Shown here piece after piece: positions 13,301-27,100 of a DNA stretch of 64,000 bases. Source of the stretch: Theobroma cacao (taxonomy: Eukaryota; Streptophyta; Magnoliopsida; Malvales; Malvaceae). Under the pieces are notes generated by a model. That model searched no databases. It was given only the letters and a program-made list of their open reading frames with translations, and was not told the origin of the DNA. Within the stretch, counting starts at the first letter, position 1; each line of letters begins with the position of its first letter. The translations under genes were made by a program, and so were the position numbers. Location: assembly GCF_000208745.1 (NCBI RefSeq), contig NC_030855.1, positions 1,520,772-1,584,771 of the forward strand. The letters are read 5' to 3'.

Positions 13301-14276
13301 TTATCTTTTGAGATATTTGGACAAGGCCAGATGGGAGGGAGAATTGAACCCTGGACCTTGGCCCTCCATTGTATGGGTATTGGGTAACAACCATTGGGTG
13401 ATTGTTGGGTTGTTTTGAAGCAGGCTTTTCTTGTCATAAGGAAAATGTCTACTTATACTGGGTTGTTCTGAGTCCAACTTGGTAGTTGAGCTCAAACAAG
13501 CTCAGTTCAGAAAGAAAGGTTGCAGTTTAATTTTCTCATTTAAGATTCTGAATTAGGATGTTTAATTTTTTTAATTTGTATTTTTTATCTAAAAACCCAA
13601 TTCACCCAGAATTTAGGACCATATCAATAACAATAATTAAGAAGGCTTTCTTGTTCTTTGTGTACGGTACACAGAACTAGATTAGAAAGCAAAGGCAAAA
13701 ACAAAAAAACTAACAAAATGTGGTTCCCAGAAGGAACTATTCTTCTTTTTCTCAGAACAGCTACCATAGTAGCTTTGATTTAGGGAGCAGTTTTTCAGAA
13801 GATATGGAACCAACACATGCCCAACGGTATATCTTCTGTCCATCAGCCCAGACACCATACTGTCCACTTAGAATTGAGACATTCTTTGATTTTGCCATTG
13901 TAGCAGTCATAAGTGATTACAGCTGAGCTGGTGGTTTCATTGTTGTATTGCAAGAGTACTTATACTTGACTTACAGGAAGTGTTTGTCCGTTTACAGGTC
14001 CAAATTGATGTGGAAAGCTTTGTAAGTTCATTTCGACCAGATATTATGGAAGCTGTATATGCCTGGGCAAAAGGATCCAAGTTCTATGAGATTATGGAAA
14101 TTACTCAGGTCTTTGAGGGCAGCTTAATCAGAGCCATCAGAAGACTTGAAGAAGTTCTTCAGCAGCTTATTTCAGCAGCCAAGTCAATTGGAGAGACAGA
14201 GCTCGAGTCAAAATTCGAAGAGGCTGTCTCTAAGATTAAAAGAGACATAGTATTTGCAGCATCTCTATACTTGTAG
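4342..14276 (+). CDS. MTR4: DExH-box RNA helicase MTR4 (nuclear exosome cofactor)
   Basis: Fourteen exons: 4342-4602, 4696-4896, 4997-5215, 6272-6610, 7120-7224, 7894-8004, 8734-8984, 9805-9928, 10542-10821, 10914-11068, 11795-11935, 12051-12283, 12837-13101, 13998-14276. Phases match at every junction and give 987 aa, against about 988 for Arabidopsis MTR4 (At1g59760). Visible motifs are I AHTSAGKT (90-97), II DEVH (181-184), III SAT (~212) and [12 protein letters not shown] (454-463), then the arch/KOW insertion (roughly 560-790) and the C-terminal DSHCT region ending IVFAASLYL. The start is supported by the MGS-KRKS N-terminus shared with MTR4. The family unwinds structured RNA in the nucleolus for 3' processing of 5.8S rRNA and decay of rRNA by-products. 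MTR4 is preferred over its paralogue HEN2 by the N-terminus and close identity throughout. Intron 5 has a GC donor (7225-7226), and residue 161 is Trp where Leu is expected. Confidence 0.97.
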
Positions 14277-16071
14277 TTCAGTTGCTGGGCAAGGATCAAG
14301 GTAGGTCAATCGAGACGATGATCATTTCTGGTGGGAAATTTTCTCTTTATTCGGTAAGCTGAGTTAAAGCAAATGTGAATCAGGGGGAGGGAAGATTACC
14401 TGCAAAGTGATGCCCCATAGGGCATTTTCTCGGACAATAGATTAAGATGGATGGAATTCTACGTTACGCCGTCTGCAACATTTCTTGCCTTGTAAGTTAT
14501 TTCTCCCTCTACGTATTTGCATGCAGCAGCCTATAACAAAAAGTGTCCTAGAAGGCAGAGAGAGTAAGATGCTATAACTGTTCTTGACACATGATTGCTC
14601 ACAATCCCTAATGTTATATTTACTCATGTACTATGCTGTATAATATTACAGTTGAAAAGTTTTTGTTTCTGCTTCAAGCTTCTTCTATGCCATTTTCGGT
14701 GGAGCTAACTTGTAGTGAATTGAGAGCATTAGTGCACTACCCAATTTTGCTGATGTGATATATTTTTATAATTAGTTGAGACTTCCTGAGTCCTTAATGA
14801 AGCAATTTGATTTAGCATTTGTGGCTTAATCTTGTTCTTAATTTTCCATTGAATATTCTGTGAATTATTAGATCGAGATACATTTCGTCTATCAAGATTT
14901 TATTTTTGAAGATCAAGTATTTTATTATAAGATAAAGGAAAAACATTTTAAAAATTAATTGTAAATAACATGTTCTTTAATAGCATATATTTTTAAAATA
15001 AGAGATGTATTTTTGGTGTAGTTTATGCTGTACTCAGTATATCATATTGTACATTCCTAAGACTATTTAAAATAATATCACAATATAGTAATTTTCAAAT
15101 AAGATAACTTGATGATTTTAAATCGAAGGATAATTTACACTATGGCAGTGGTGTTTGGGGGACGAATAAGAAGTGAGTCGGTCGCGCGGAGTCTTAAGGC
15201 GATGGGGTAATAGGATTTGATAAATAATTTTATTATAATAAGTTTTATTTTAATCTTAAGATTATTAAAATTAGTCAATGATTGTGGGATTATGAAATTT
15301 AAAAAATTTTGAGAACAGGTTTCTACTAGTGTCCATTTCGTTTGTCATTGCACGACTAACGCATTAATATTTTCATAAATATGACTAACGCATGAATATT
15401 TTTATAAATACGGAAATGATATAATAAATAGAATTTTCATAATTCATTTATATATAAATTTTAAATATTTTAATATTTAATATTATCAATATCTTATCAT
15501 AATAAAATGTAGTACTCGTACGTAAATAACTGTAGAAAAAGTAGCTTAGCTTAATATCCAAAACTTTAATTCTCCCCATTATAGAATTAATGTCTTAATT
15601 GGTTCGATGATTTCAGGGCAATCACCAAAGCCGAGAGTGTTCCATTTTTTGTGTTTGACGTGAATACACGCGCATTAAATGCGCGTACCCCTCGAGAGTT
15701 TCCACTGCCGTTTCCTACCTGTAGATTTTCTCCACTCAATCATCAGACAGATAATGTTATCACCTTATTGGACTTTTAGGGTTCAGCGCAAGTCAAACCC
15801 TTCTAGAACCAAAAGTACAAATCAATCAAGCGTATGTGCCTAAATACGGCCGCACGGGATAAAAGCCGAGAAGAGGACAATTTCGTAGTCTTATATACCG
15901 AGGTGCAAAATCTAGGCGAAAATGTCAAAATCCATAACATGTCCGATTTTCGATTCAGTCATTAACTTCCTTTCCTTCTCTCGGTTGTCACAGTAGAGAC
16001 AGATCGACGTCCGCTACAAGCTCACTGAGCGGACTCAACAGAGTCGGTCAGTCCCAAATCCCAAAACGAAG
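14277..16071. other. MTR4 3' region, intergenic DNA and acyltransferase promoter
   Basis: The first few hundred bases are the probable MTR4 3' UTR. The middle (about 14,800-15,600) is AT-rich and holds a short imperfect tandem duplication near 15,355-15,411 with two ~30-bp copies of GACTAACGCAT-AATATTTT. A TATATA at 15,892-15,897 suits a promoter for the acyltransferase gene that starts at 16,072. Confidence 0.55.
15892..15897 (+). promoter_or_regulatory. Candidate TATA box of the acyltransferase gene
   Basis: TATATA lies in the context GTCTTATATACCGAGG, 175 bp upstream of the ATG. This would leave a 5' leader of about 140 nt, a normal plant length. The transcription start itself cannot be seen. 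Confidence 0.45.
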
Positions 16072-19000
16072 ATGGAACTCGACATGGGAACCATGGCGGC
16101 ATCCATCGGGGTATCGGTGCCGGTGCTTCGGTTTCTTCTATGTTTCGTGGCGACGATACCGGTGAGTTTTTCATGGCGACTTGTTCCGGGTCGACTAGCT
16201 AAACACGTTTACTCCGCGTTTTCAGGAGCGTTGCTTTCCTATCTGTCATTTGGGTTCTCTTCGAATCTGCATTTCTTGGTGCCCATGGTGTTGGGTTATG
16301 CTGCAATGGTTCTTTATCGGCCCAAGTGTGGGGTTATCACATTTTTCTTGGGTTTTGGTTATTTGATTGGCTGGTAAGTGTTTTTAATTTATTTTCCCTT
16401 TTCCGAATTTCGTGGAAAAATTTTCTTGGTAGATTTGTTTTACATGTCATGTTTTCGTGGTTGTCCTTAAGGAAGATCAGCATTTTGTTTTAAATGTTGG
16501 GTTTTTAATTCTAGAAGTTGAATTATTTCTATTCTAGTAATCAAATATGGAAAGTTTGATAAAGAATGGAAATGTAATGTTGGACTTAGCAGATGAAAAA
16601 AGTTCGATTTAGTGTGGTCCTGCTTTATTAGGATTCTGTTTCAATTTAATTGAAATGCCTGCCTTGGAAGCCAACTGATACTTTCTTCTTAGGAAAGAAA
16701 GTCAAAACAAAAAGTTCAGGAAGGGTGTTTTATGTTAGAGAGTACGTTCCGTTTGTATGAATGAGAAAAATTATGAATGGATGAGAGTTAATATGATAAT
16801 CTGATGTTTGTGAAATTTAATTTAATCTCGATAAAAATTGGTGAAATCTATTGGCAATTTGGAAATCTTGCACCCAACGCTTTTGCCTTTGACCTGTTGG
16901 GTCTTCACGCCAAATTGACTGACAAGATTGCATGTTTGTCTTTTTGAATACTTTAGTAGATGCATGTACATACATTATTCCTTTACCATCTAAGATTATA
17001 AGATGCTGAAAATCTGGGATAAGAGTATTGCTTATTCAATTGTCTGTTGAAGTTTGTCTAAAAGTCCTTTTTGATGCATGCATGATAATTCAGTACTTGT
17101 AAATAATGCTTTGTTATTTCAGAATTCTTGACTATTCCTATACGTTTGTAGCCATGTATATTACATGAGCGGGGATGCATGGAAAGAAGGAGGCATTGAT
17201 GCGACTGGTAAGCATGTTTGGAATTTCTCCTTCGCATTTGAGAAGTTCTTCTTCAAAATTTGATTACAAGAGTTTAAATTTTAAATGATTTTTAGATCTG
17301 CTATGCTTCAGTGATATGGATAAATTAGGTTAATCTTCATATTGCTGCCTTTGGTTGTGATGAACATCAACCTGTAGTTTATTGCTATTTGTGTCATAAT
17401 ATCAAATTTGTTCGCACCTTGACATTCAATTGTTTTAATTGCATTTGCATATATGCACGCTATTATTCAAAGATTTTCTGTAGCTTTCTCATGAGTGCTC
17501 AAGAATTCTTCTTTAGCACTTTACACATGTCAGTTAATTGTGGAGCACTATCTTCCGATATTTAGGAGCCTTGATGGTCTTGACACTGAAAGTCATTTCA
17601 TGTGCAATAAATTACAATGATGGGTTGTTGAAAGAGGAAGGGTTACGTGAGGCTCAGAAGAAAAATCGGTTGATTAAGTTGCCTTCATTGATTGAGTATT
17701 TTGGGTACTGCCTCTGCTGTGGCAGTCACTTTGCTGGTCCAGTTTACGAGATGAAGGACTACCTTGATTGGACTGAAGGGAAGGGGGTAGGTTTCTTATG
17801 TTGTTTGTTCACCTGCATGCCTTTTCTACTCTGAAGTTACTGGTATGCAGCAACTTTAATAATCTTGTTACTCTTTTTCCCTTTCAAGATATGGGCTCAT
17901 TCAGATAAAAGATCTCCATCACCTTATGGGGCGACTTTCCGAGCACTTGTCCAAGCTTCTATTTGCATGGCATTTTATCTGTACCTTGTACCGTATCATC
18001 CCTTGACACGTTTTACTGAACCCATATACCAAGAATGGGGATTATGGAGGAAGTTGAGTTACCAGTATATGTCTGGCTTTACAGCACGTTGGAAATATTA
18101 TTTCATCTGGTCAATTTCGGAGGCCTCTATTATTATCTCTGGCCTTGGTTTCAGTGGATGGACAGAATCTTCACCACCGAAACCGAAGTGGGATCGTGCA
18201 AAGAATGTTGACATCCTAGGGGTTGAGCTGGCAAAGAGTTCTGTTGTGTTACCACTTGTGTGGAACATACAAGTCAGCACCTGGCTTCGTCATTGTGAGT
18301 CTTTCATTCTCTATTTTTTTTCTGTTTTTCGTTTGTTAGGTTTGCTTAAAAATGATGTTGGTATATTTATGAATATATTGCTTAAAATCTTACAACTTTT
18401 GGAATTGGCTTCTGAACCTGTCTTTGGTTGATCCTCTGGCTTGAAATTGTAATTTTTTTTTTGTTTTGAGGGTTCTTGATGCAGTCCACTGGCAGCCTTT
18501 TTTTTATATTTGTCAAAATCTCCTTCAAAAGTTCTATTTTATGTGTAATAAGTCAACACATGTAAGAAGAAGATAGGTCAGTTCAATATGAAGTTTATAT
18601 ACATTTGATTACAATATGGTATGGCTTTCTGATGTTTTAAAGCAACAACAGTTATTTTACATTTTTTAGCATCAACGATCTCATTAATTTCTGTGGCAAC
18701 ATTATAGCACACACAGGATTAAAAAATAAGATATCTTGAGTGAAAATGAAACTTATACTCTGTTGGTGCAGATGTTTATGAGAGACTTATTACGAAGGGG
18801 AGGAAACCTGGGTTTTTCCAGTTGCTGGCCACACAGACTGTCAGTGCTGTTTGGCATGTGAGTCATTTTACTTTACTGAAAAAGTTTTATGATGTTCACA
18901 ATACTTGTCATCTTTTTTCATTTTGGTACAAAACAAATTTATAAAATTATGATTGACAGAATTCACCCAAAATTTCCCTGGCACTTCTCTCATCAGTTCA

Positions 19001-19665
19001 ATTTTCTTTTGTTCACGCGTTTTCTCATTTGTTATAGGGATTGTATCCTGGGTACATCATATTCTTTGTTCAGTCAGCTTTGATGATTGCTGGTTCAAGA
19101 GGTACTGATTTGAGAATCCTTATTGCTTTTGGGATCTATTATTAGCATTTATGTTTGTTTATCTCTTCCACTTTCTTTCTGAACAGTTATTTACCGATGG
19201 GAGCAAGCTACTAATATGGCTCTTGTGAAAAAAGCATTTGTCTTCATGAACTTTGCTTACACACTCTTGGTTCTGAACTACTCCGCTGTTGGTTTTATGG
19301 TTAGTCTCTGTCTGTCTGTCTGTCTCTCTCTGAGTTTAAACCATCAGCTACTTGAAGCAGAAATTCTATAATTTTAGGGTGATGATATATGCACCCAATC
19401 AAGCCATCCTTCAGTCGGCCACGTCACTGATGGATGGATGGTGCGGGATGAGCAAGAGGGATGAATAAATATATCATTTTCCATAATATTATAGTTTTTA
19501 ATATGCTTTTCTTCTTGTATGGTACAGGTATTAAGCATGCATGAGACACTTGCCTCATACAGTAGTGTGTACTATATCGGAACCATCCTTCCCATAGCAT
19601 TGATTCTTCTTGGTTACATTATACCCGCAAAGCCTGCCAGATCTAAAGCTCGTAAAGAGCAGTGA
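16072..19665 (+). CDS. Lysophospholipid acyltransferase, MBOAT family (LPLAT/LPCAT-like)
   Basis: Eight exons: 16072-16373, 17152-17207, 17566-17786, 17889-18294, 18772-18857, 19038-19101, 19187-19299, 19528-19665. All are GT-AG with consistent phases, giving 461 aa (Arabidopsis LPLAT1 is about 462). The protein is strongly hydrophobic with many membrane segments. MBOAT hallmarks include YYMSGDAWKEGG near 110, KYYFIWSISEA, the block starting NVDILGVELAKSS (from Asn299) through VWNIQVSTWLRH, and the catalytic-type His357 in SAVWHGLYPGY. The family re-acylates lysophosphatidylcholine and lysophosphatidylethanolamine at sn-2 in the ER (Lands cycle), feeding fatty acids into phospholipid and seed-oil synthesis. 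The C-terminus ends in a basic tail (KARKEQ), expected to be cytosolic. LPLAT1 and LPLAT2 cannot be told apart here. Confidence 0.95.
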
Positions 19666-20290
19666 GGCTAAAGCCGTATATTCTTCTTTCTGGAGTGACG
19701 AAGAGCACTGGTTTCTCTGGTTAGGATGATTTGTGATGCTCTTACCACCCTGGAATTTTTTAGCAAGTTTTAATCTTATTTAAACATGATATGGAACAAC
19801 CATTTCTGAAGTCTTGCAATGTTAATTTTATGCTGATGGCAGATTGATTCCTGTTCATCATTTTTTTTTTTTTCTGCTGCTTTATTCCCACAACTAGATG
19901 GTGTTAGCATTGGAGACAGTTTGGAAGTTTTTTGTTTTCCCCCATGTTCCTTGCGTGTGGTGTGATTATTCCCAGCTTTGCTTTTGGCTTTGGGCTGGCA
20001 TTGCCATTGCTGTTACTTTCCAAGTACCATTGGCAAAGGTTCTGGTCTTACCTGAAAAGCCGAAGAACCGGTTAGTCAAAAAGTAACAACAAGGCAGGCT
20101 GGATGTGGATGAGCAGATGAGAGAATTGTAGGCTGTCAAATTGATCACGTGTCATAATGGTCAACCTTTTTATTATTCCAACCTCTGGAATTCTGTTCCA
20201 GCTAGCATCTCAATGGCAAAATCATACCGGGAATGTTACATTTTGACTTTAGCGAGTCATTTTAATTGATAGTGCCATTATTCTCTTTCT
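19666..20290. other. Acyltransferase 3' region and flank
   Basis: Likely 3' UTR and downstream flank. A short open stretch at 19,898-20,086 has no recognisable protein features and I do not call it a gene. Confidence 0.5.
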
Positions 20291-21120
20291 AGAAAGTTAA
20301 TCTCACCACATGAGTAGTTGTCACGAAATTCTTATGCTTTTCGAAAAAATTAATTTGATAGAGTCTGCAATGTTTTTATTTATAAGTTTAAAACTCTTTT
20401 TTGTTTGTACAATATGAGATTTCATAATATCTCTTTCGCTTGAATCGTAACACTTTTGTCTTCGAGTCACGTTGGTTACATTCACCTGCCAAAGTATTTG
20501 GTATATCGGAATTGAATTCGAATTGATTTTGTATCATTTTGTTATGAAATTATTATTATATTTTTTAAAAAAATTAACATAATAATGTTTACAACATTCA
20601 CATTTAATAAATTTATGATTTATTTCGTATTTATTTACTTTTGAGATTTTATCACATAACGTTCATGTTTATAAATTTTTTGAAATTTCTTCAATTTGTC
20701 TATGAAATTGAATTATTTTATTCTCTTCCTAGGAAGTTAGTCTCACCACATGAGTAGTTGTCACGAAATTATTACTCTTTTCCGAAGAATTTAATTTGAT
20801 AGAGTGTGCAATGTTTGTATTTATAAGTTTAAAACTCTTTTTTGTTTGTACAATATGAGATTTCATAATATCTCTTTCACTTGAATCTGTAACACTTTTG
20901 TCTTTGAGTCGCATTGGTTACATTCACTTGTCAAAATATTTGGAACATCATTCACCTGCCAAAGTATTTGACACATTGGAATAGAATTTGAATTGACTTT
21001 TTATCACTTTGTCACAAAATTATTATTATTTTTTGAGATTTTATTACGTAACGTTCACGTTTATAAATTTTTTAAAGTGTTTTCAATTTGTCTATGAAAT
21101 TGAATTATTTTATTTTTTTC
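20290..21120. repeat. Two-copy tandem duplication, ~440 bp period
   Basis: CTCACCACATGAGTAGTTGT occurs in both copies, about 20,302 and 20,742. They then run in parallel through a shared stretch ending in a TTCAATTTGTCTATGAAATT block (about 20,691 and 21,088). The offset is 440 bp at the left and about 397 bp at the right, so the second copy has lost about 45 bp. Many substitutions show the duplication is old. No coding potential is seen. Confidence 0.85.
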
Positions 21121-22900
21121 TTTCGAAACACTTGACGCATTATTTATTTTTGCCCTTAAAATTTGCCTCTTGTAGACATTTTTAATACAACCCAGTTCAT
21201 AGAACTCAATCACTGCCTTTGCTTTAATTCAAATCCAAAGAAAGAAAATGGGTAGTATTACTTCTTCAATTTAACTGTTCCTAGATAAATTTCCCCAAAA
21301 GAAATAAAAATGCAAGAATGACTCAACAACAGTTCAACTTACGACACTATTAAATTGATTGGATCATATCATATTGAATTGAAATGAGTGTCTTTTCAGC
21401 AACCATGAGGCAAACAGACAGATGCCAACTGGCTGCAGATATTCTTTTGGGCTAGAGCTGGCCTATTGCCATCTTCTCCTTTTCAAGATTTGTTGCTTTC
21501 CAGTTTAAAGGGACACCACCCTTGGCCTCCCATTTGATTTTCCTATTTTCTTCTTTATCCATTTTCATTAAATTTCAACTTAAATTTAATCAATCATCTC
21601 AATATTTTCCTTCATGTGAAAAGATTATAAACTTATTATATGACATGAATCAATAAAAAAAAAATTCACTGATTAGCTAACAGATAGGATAGTATTTATT
21701 TTGATACTTGTATTAAATTTTTAAGAATATTTTTAATTTAAGGTTCAATAATTGTGTAGGAAAATTATTAGATAGATTCCTGTCTCAGGTTCTACCTCCA
21801 AACTCAAATTAACACCAAATTGTTGGTTGCTGTTTACATATCCAAAACAAGAAAGGTCATTAAGAACAAGAATGAAGACCAAAAAGATCAATCCCACAAC
21901 AAACTTATGTTACCAAAAAGAACAAGAAGGTATGACTTGTATCGGTTTTTATAGCATCGTAAATTTGTCACGAATCCATATTTTTAATTTAAAAAATGTA
22001 TCGAAATAGAAGAATGTTTTTACTTATAAGCTCAAAACCTATTTATTTTTTACTAAAATGATTTACGTGAGAAAAGTATTGTATAAAAAGAATGCATCTA
22101 TTCTATTCTATGTTTTTCAAAATAAATTTTTTATAATAATCATAAAGTATTTCTCTTATGCTGAAACAATAAATATGTAAAATCGTAAATGAAAAATGAA
22201 TTTATACAAGCAACCATAACATTTTATTATTATGTAAGATTATAATTGACGTGATGGGAGTAATTTACCGAATAATTTCTCTTATGAAATATTCATTTTC
22301 ATCCAAAATAAAACAAAGAATTAAATGACTCTAAATGCATTGCATTCCTCATAAACTCTTAATGTAAATGAAAGTAAAATGGAAAGAGAAAAATGGAATA
22401 CATAAAGGGGAAGAATCTATGAATTTGGTATGCAAATAAATGTTTGGAAACGTAAGAAATGTATGAAAAGCCAACGTTTCCTTGTTTGTCTCCTCTTAAC
22501 TTGAGCTAATCTCCAAGCACACAGGATTTTTATTTTGTTTCTTTATATAGTTAGATTGTTCTGCTAACATTCTTCCTTGGTTGGCCATTAATTTTCCTCT
22601 CCTTTTCTCTTCTCTACCCTTTTGTTTCCCTTCTCTCCTCATTGCTTCTTTGAGGAGAAAATAGCCTTCTTTTTTTTTTTTCTTTATGATCATTTACATG
22701 CAGTTGTTTGCTTGTAAAATGACCAAGTCAAAGCCTAAACCTTTCCTGTTGGAAGCAACAGTCTGAGGAGATCTAATGTTCTTGCTTCTCTTTCTGGCTG
22801 CCTCTAAGTCAAGGGAAGACTAAGAAATATCTCCAGTTTGGTTTTTTGGCATTTACTGCACAAGCAGTACTTTTATTGTCTTACGAGCTTGCATGGTTTG
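21121..22900. other. AT-rich intergenic DNA and BAG-gene promoter
   Basis: No gene is recognised between 21,121 and about 22,500. The last 400 bp are pyrimidine-rich (notably 22,590-22,680), as is common in plant core promoters and 5' leaders, and lead into the BAG gene. Confidence 0.5.
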
Positions 22901-24106
22901 ATGATGAATTCAAAGGTTAAAGGGGTGTGTTCAATGCCTGACAAGAAACCTGTTGGCGGTGCCAGTGAAGGCAGTGTGAATCCTAAGGAGTGGGAAGTTA
23001 CGCCAGGAGGAATGTTGGTTCAGAAGCGGAATTCGAGTTCCAATCAGAGTTCTGTTCCAATTCCCACCATTAGAGTCAGAGTGAAACATGGCTCTACGTA
23101 TCATGAAATTCGTGTTAGTTCTCAAGCAAGCTTTGGTAATTGGAATTCTTTGAACCCTTTTCTTTGTTATACCTAAATGACTTTGAATGTTCAGGTTTTG
23201 CAGTGAAAGAGTATAGGGTATTGATTTGTTTTTGGTTTGTAGGGGAATTGAAGAAGATGCTGGCAGATCATACTGGATTGCATCCCTTGGATCAGAAGCT
23301 GATATACAGAAAAAAGGAGAGAGATTCAAAGGCATTTTTAGATGTTGCAAGAGTGAAAGATGGATCAAAAATGGTGTTGGTTGAAGACATTGCAAGCAAA
23401 GAGAGAAGGTGTCTTGAGATGCTAAAAATTGCTAAGATGGAAAAGTCTTCCAAATCTTTATTGCAAATTGGCTTGGAAGTAGACAACTATGCTGAGCAGG
23501 TAATTCTCTCTGAAACATCGTCTGCCTGTTTTCCACTTCTTTTACCACAATTTTTCTGTGATATATTGATAGAGATTTTGTTATGAACATTGTTCTTTCA
23601 TTGCAACTGGTTAGGTTAAAGCTTTGGAGACAACAGTTGCTAGAGGCAGCAAAGTTCAGCAGATGGATGTGGATCATTTAACTGGACTCTTGATGACAAG
23701 TTTAGTTAAATTGGATGAACTGGCTGTCATTGGAGACTTGAAATCCCAAAAGACAATGCTAGTATGTTGGCATTTGTGATTAGCTTATTACCTTTGAAAC
23801 TTTATTTGTTTCAGTTCCATTAATAACTTTTTCTTTTGATCTTTCTTGAAGGAAAGGAAATTGCAAAAGCAGGTTGAAACTCTTGATGCCATGAAGTTGC
23901 AGAACACAATGCCAAGAAGCAAAGGAGACAAAATCCCAGTGAAGCAACATGAGCATTCAATAGGGAAAGGGCCTATAGCAACACAAAAGGAGCAAACACA
24001 AGAGAAGCAGAAGAGTTTAATAGCGCAAATGCCTATGCTGCAGCAAACACAAAGGCACTCTGAACAGTCAGTTGTCTTCACAACAAAATGGGAAACTTTT
24101 GACTAA
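22901..24106 (+). CDS. BAG family molecular chaperone regulator (BAG1-4 type, UBL + BAG)
   Basis: Four exons: 22901-23135, 23243-23499, 23615-23761, 23852-24106, phases consistent, 297 aa. Residues about 56-128 form a ubiquitin-like domain (from TIRVRVKHGSTYHEIRVSSQ to DGSKMVLVED). Residues about 147-222 form a helical BAG domain (EVDNYAEQVKALETTV, LLMTSLVKLDELAVIGD, ERKLQKQVETLDAMK). The tail is Gln/Lys-rich and ends in KWETFD. BAG proteins bind the Hsp70 ATPase domain as nucleotide-exchange cofactors; in plants the UBL-bearing members are linked to stress responses and protein turnover. An upstream in-frame ATG at 22,838 would add 21 hydrophobic residues that do not look like this family, so 22,901 (MMNSK) is preferred. 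Confidence 0.93.
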
Positions 24107-27100
24107 CATTGGTGGCAGAAAAGTCCAGTTTCAATGCTGAATTGAGATGGGGATTCCTTGAGTAAGTCCATATGATGAAAGATTATACAGTAGCTAGAAT
24201 CAAAGGGCTTTCTCTTCTTTGTTGGACAATAAAATTTGATCTTATCCTCACACTGTCGGTTTGCATCTTTCACTTTGTTGTCCTTGTTAGAGAATTGGTT
24301 CTTTGCAAATTGTACATAGAAAGTGAGGAAAAGTGGGGGAAGAGCCTTGGGGGGGTTAGGAATGGAGATTGAAGGCTTTGTTAAAGCAGCTATTCCATGT
24401 TCTGTCTCTCTTTTCTGAGGATTGGGACCACAAAAGCCAATCGATCTCACCTTTAAGTTCAATAGTAATTAATGAGAAATGAATGATCTTTCTGGCATGG
24501 GACCAGCAGGCCTATCAATTCAAACTTTTTAATCATATATGTGTAGCCTGTTCTACATGCAAGAGATTGATCAATGAACAAGTTTACTTTGGTCACCTAA
24601 GAATCTTTTTTCCTTGTGAGGTTGCAAGAATAGGGAAACAAATACTAAAAAAACCAAGACCATTAGGAAATGATATAAAGTAATTATACCAGAATCATTG
24701 AAAGTTAGGTTTGAGTTGGACTTTGGAGGGCAAGACTCCTAAGAAAGGCTTAAATATTACTTCAATAATGTATTATATATGCACAGTGGCGCTTATAAAT
24801 TAAAGTGTACTTGAGCCTTGAAAGATTCAGTATAACTCATATTGGCCGGACTTGTGGTATTTGGTTAGTGCCAGATTTATGTGAATTATAGTCTGTGTCT
24901 AGACGGAAGGAATAAAACAGCTCAGGTTGCTTGATTGCAAGTGGCCAGACAATAATCCTTGCAAGATTATAGAATTGCATCATGCCCTGTCAGATGTGGA
25001 TAATCTTTGCCTCAAAAAGTTGTCACACTGCACATTAACTGAGGCTGGATATTAGAAGGGAGAAAAAGGATTGATTTTGAAAGATTTCTAATGTTAAATT
25101 CAGATAACATGATAAATAATAATCATGAAGGAAGAACCAACAAGGAATGCAATGAGTTCTATACAAGGAAAACAAAAAGATTTGAGCCCCAAAGATTTGA
25201 AGTTGTCAAGAAAAATATCTGCTGCTGCTTCTTGATTAGCTTTGGAGTAAAGGAGCAAGAACAGGCAAAGCTTACTCCTTTTCCTTCCATTCTTCCTTTA
25301 TGGCAAATTCTTTTGATAACATTGGAGTTTCCCTCTGCTTGGTAGTCAGACTATCACTTTCTAAATATGGTTTTGCAGGAAAGCAAAATTAGTTCATTCG
25401 ACTTGGGAAATGAATTACATGTGGGAATCCTGATACTCTTGGGACAATATTCTAACTTCAAACACAAATAGTTCACCAGGAAGGTGGGACTGTTGCATTT
25501 AAAGTATAGTTAACTACTTCTTCCACTTTGCAGTGCTGCTTTAAATTGCCATGACACATCTGCCTCTTTACTTATAGAGACACTAAAATTTGATTGAGAT
25601 ATATCATTTCTCGATCAAAAACAACAAGCACAAAAGCATGTGATAAAGCCTGAGATCCTTCTCACCGGTCCATTCGCTTTGGAGTGAAGACGCAACAATG
25701 GGGCCAGGCCATTTTTATTCCTTAAATTTTCTACCTGTCATTTTTCCTTGTAGGCAATAGCTAGGCAAAGACCAAGACGCAAGAGCGAAAGTTGGTCCTT
25801 GCGTTAAGGATTCATGTTTCCAACCAAAAGACATTATGTTAGATGAAGGAATGTTATTATTTGTTAGGCCAATTTAGTCGTGCAAGGCCTTGGTCTGAGT
25901 TTACCTATGACTTGGTATTTGACATTAGAGGTCTCCCGTGAGTGAAAAGTTGGGCCTTCTTTGATATTTCTTGTTATAAGCTCATATTTTTAATTCAAAA
26001 GATTCTTATTTATAAACTCAAAATTTATTCCGTCTGTTATTAATGTGAGATACGTGACATTTGAATTTAGTACGGATGTTGCACTAGTTCTTTCTCATGT
26101 CAATTTCCGATAAGGCCATGCAAATAAATGGAAAACGTACAAGCTAGCCTAGCACCCACAAAATTTAGAAATTTGGTATCTTCAATGAACATCTGACATG
26201 AAATGGGGGACCTAGAAACTCAAATAGCAGAGGCCATTATCAAGCTTCTGTAACATAAATAAAGATACAACAAAAGCATGCTCATAATTAATGAGTGAAA
26301 ACTTGTAGTTCCAAACAGACATGGTAGCATAGACATAAAGATACAACATTTGGACGATTATTAATTTTCAAAAAATCGTAATGGGATACTAATTTGTATA
26401 AGCAAGGTTAATTTTTTTGTATTAATTGTGATTATGTTTGGGTGAAAAACCTCAAATCTATATATATATATAGAACTGATAAAAGGTACATGAAGCTTGA
26501 TGACACTGCTAAAATTTCAGACGGAGACAGCAAGGAAGCAGTTGGACAGAATGGGAAGACAAGAAGGAGCCTCTTCTTAAGAACTGATCATTCAAGAAAT
26601 TACTACAAAAGCTTGACTGCAATGCATCAAACTGAAGAAATGAGTGGGAATTGGGAAATTATCAAATCCTCCACAATAAGCCATCACGAAATTGCTATGA
26701 TAATCAAATGGTTTTCCACAAGCTGGTCTGATTTCTGACAATTTTCCTGAGCCAAATAATGACATGATCAGACACTGTAATAATATATATTTACTGTCGG
26801 CATATAAAAAATATAAAGAGATCTTTTTTCTTGGTTGTTGCATATTATGAAGAAACTGTAAATCGAATGAATTCTTCATATGGAAAAGGATAATAGAAGA
26901 ACTGATTGCAAAGGTGTTAAATGCTTTAGCATATTATTATAAAAATTTGGCCAATCGCCTAATTCCCATTGATGAAATCTATCAAAAAAATACGAAGCAT
27001 GTTGGGACTTGGGCATTGGGAATTTGGGACTGTGTTTTTACAGAGATACTTCACAATTTTCCAGTGAAACCTTCGTATATTATTGGATATTGTCCGTAAT

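Noticed and set aside
13310..13440. Minus-strand GGTCCAGGGTTCAATTCTCC resembling a tRNA/SINE B box
   Set aside because: Only one box is convincing and no SINE ends or target duplication are visible.
13682..13926. Open frames on both strands in the last MTR4 intron
   Set aside because: No conserved protein features, and they lie inside a well-supported intron.
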